Shown here: positions 6,495 to 7,079 of the stretch, piece after piece | Position numbering within the stretch: the first letter of the stretch is position 1 | Layout of the letters: the number at the start of each line of letters is the position of its first letter | DNA from: Flavobacteriales bacterium UBA1959 | GTDB lineage: Bacteria > Bacteroidota > Bacteroidia > Flavobacteriales_D > Sanyastnellaceae | NCBI GenBank assembly: GCA_002336085.1 | Contig: DDEH01000030.1 | Span: 7,704-14,782 of the forward strand | Direction of reading: 5' to 3' | DNA: 7,079 nucleotides | Notes under the pieces: generated by a model | The model's input: the letters and a program-made list of their open reading frames with translations, nothing else | Database searches by the model: none | Told to the model about the DNA's origin: nothing | Made by a program: the position numbers and the translations under genes

Positions 6495-7079
6495 ATGCAA
6501 ATCTCCGAGCAGCATACCACTTGGTTATTCCGGAAAAAACGTGCCCTCGGTAACTATAGCATTGAGCAGTCGTTTCGCGAAGTGGCCAATGCTTGGCCTG
6601 AAGAAACCAAGCCCAATTGGATCGAGGCAACGCACTTCAGCGAAGGGTGGCGGAATCGCTGGAAAGTCATATCCCAGACAAGGGCAATCAAAACTGATAC
6701 CCTCCACATCACAGGCGACATTCATTTCGCAGCATTGGCCTGGCCAAAATGGAAGCGAAATCGCCCGCAAGTCATCCTGACCATTCACGACATTGGATTC
6801 ATGCAAGAGCACCATGGATGGAAACGATGGCTGATGAAAAAGATTTGGATCACCTGGCCGCTGCGTTGCGTGGATCAACTTGTCACCGTTTCTGAAGCAA
6901 CCAGAAAAGCTGTTCTAATCGAAGCACCTTGGTTTGCAAAAGAAAGTACAACCGTCATTCCCTCCGTTGTTCCGCAGCATTTCGAGCAGCGCAAAACGGA
7001 ACCGAAAAACCCCAAACCCATCGCTCTGCACATTGGCCTTGCGAAGAACAAGAATCTCCAGAGACATGCAGAGGCCCTA
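6495..7079 (+). CDS. GT4 family glycosyltransferase, 3'-truncated by window edge
   Basis: The frame from ATG 6495 is open to the last base and gives 195 residues of a GT-B enzyme; the rest of the donor domain is outside. Visible landmarks are 'FRKKRALGNYSIEQSF' (12-27), the first strand and loop of a group often found in Bacteroidetes; HITGDIHFAAL (71-81); LTIHDIGF (95-102); VTVSEATRKAV (130-140), the end of the acceptor domain; and IALHIGLAKNKNL (176-188), where the donor domain starts and most relatives have GT..NKN. The frame stays open upstream to 6435 without any ATG, GTG or TTG, so 6495 is the first usable start. AGGAG at 6465-6469 lies 25 bases before it, too far to serve it normally. 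G+C content is near 50%, like the first gene and unlike the interior. It probably adds a sugar in the same pathway, possibly from its own promoter if the upstream terminator is real. Confidence 0.9.
   Translation, partial: MQISEQHTTWLFRKKRALGNYSIEQSFREVANAWPEETKPNWIEATHFSEGWRNRWKVISQTRAIKTDTLHITGDIHFAALAWPKWKRNRPQVILTIHDIGFMQEHHGWKRWLMKKIWITWPLRCVDQLVTVSEATRKAVLIEAPWFAKESTTVIPSVVPQHFEQRKTEPKNPKPIALHIGLAKNKNLQRHAEAL

Noticed and set aside
6525..6878. 117-codon open frame on the - strand within the last gene
   Set aside because: It is antisense to clear GT4 sequence (HITGDIHF, LTIHDIGF) and has no recognisable domain or start signal.
1..7079. CRISPR array, tRNA or rRNA gene, insertion sequence ends, JUMPstart-like leader
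   Set aside because: Reading both strands I found no regularly spaced repeats, no cloverleaf-like or rRNA sequence, no transposase fragment or paired terminal inverted repeats, and no JUMPstart element.

Overview
The window is an internal piece of a bacterial surface-polysaccharide (O-antigen, capsule or exopolysaccharide) biosynthesis locus. All recognisable genes are on the + strand. In order they are a 5'-truncated GT2 glycosyltransferase, a hexapeptide-repeat acyltransferase, a decayed GT2 pseudogene, an intact GT2, a GT4-like glycosyltransferase, a Wzy-type polymerase, a CgeB-like glycosyltransferase, and a 3'-truncated GT4. The host is most likely a member of the Bacteroidetes (Bacteroidota). 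This rests on the style of the first and last glycosyltransferases (the 'NLGDYPNRNQAA' to 'KYVDADDIIYP' block; the 'HITGDIHF', 'LTIHDIGF', 'VSEATRKAV' series) and on the near absence of Shine-Dalgarno sites. It is a judgement from memory of such families, not a database result.

Layout. Positions 2-799 hold the end of a GT2 gene. Positions 800-888 hold a 29-codon open frame that starts like a glycosyltransferase ('MKILFSS') and may be a gene remnant. Positions 889-1539 encode the acyltransferase. Positions 1562-1890 are a GT2 relic whose motifs are scattered over three frames and whose tail reads in frame up to the ATG of the next GT2 (1891-2853). That gene and the next three (2843-3985, 3978-5276, 5260-6318) overlap by 11, 8 and 17 bases and look like one translationally coupled run. 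A possible terminator follows at 6322-6401. The last gene, from 6495, runs off the right edge.

Function. The glycosyltransferases would each add a sugar to an undecaprenyl-linked repeat unit on the cytoplasmic face of the membrane, and the acyltransferase would decorate a sugar. After flipping, the Wzy-type polymerase would join repeat units in the periplasm. No flippase (Wzx), initiating transferase, chain-length regulator or nucleotide-sugar synthesis gene lies in this window; they would be expected nearby.

The most interesting structure is at the borders. The outer two glycosyltransferase genes are near 50% G+C on sampled lines, and the interior is nearer 40-43%. A perfect 15-base direct repeat, followed in both copies by GAGCAGCA at nearly the same distance, lies just inside the left border (809-823) and just before the last gene (6471-6485). 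This fits a variable cassette inserted or swapped between two older genes, but it is inference. I see no mobile element, CRISPR array, RNA gene or evidently new enzymatic system; the window is mostly a recognisable polysaccharide locus with one relic gene and a possible recombination scar.
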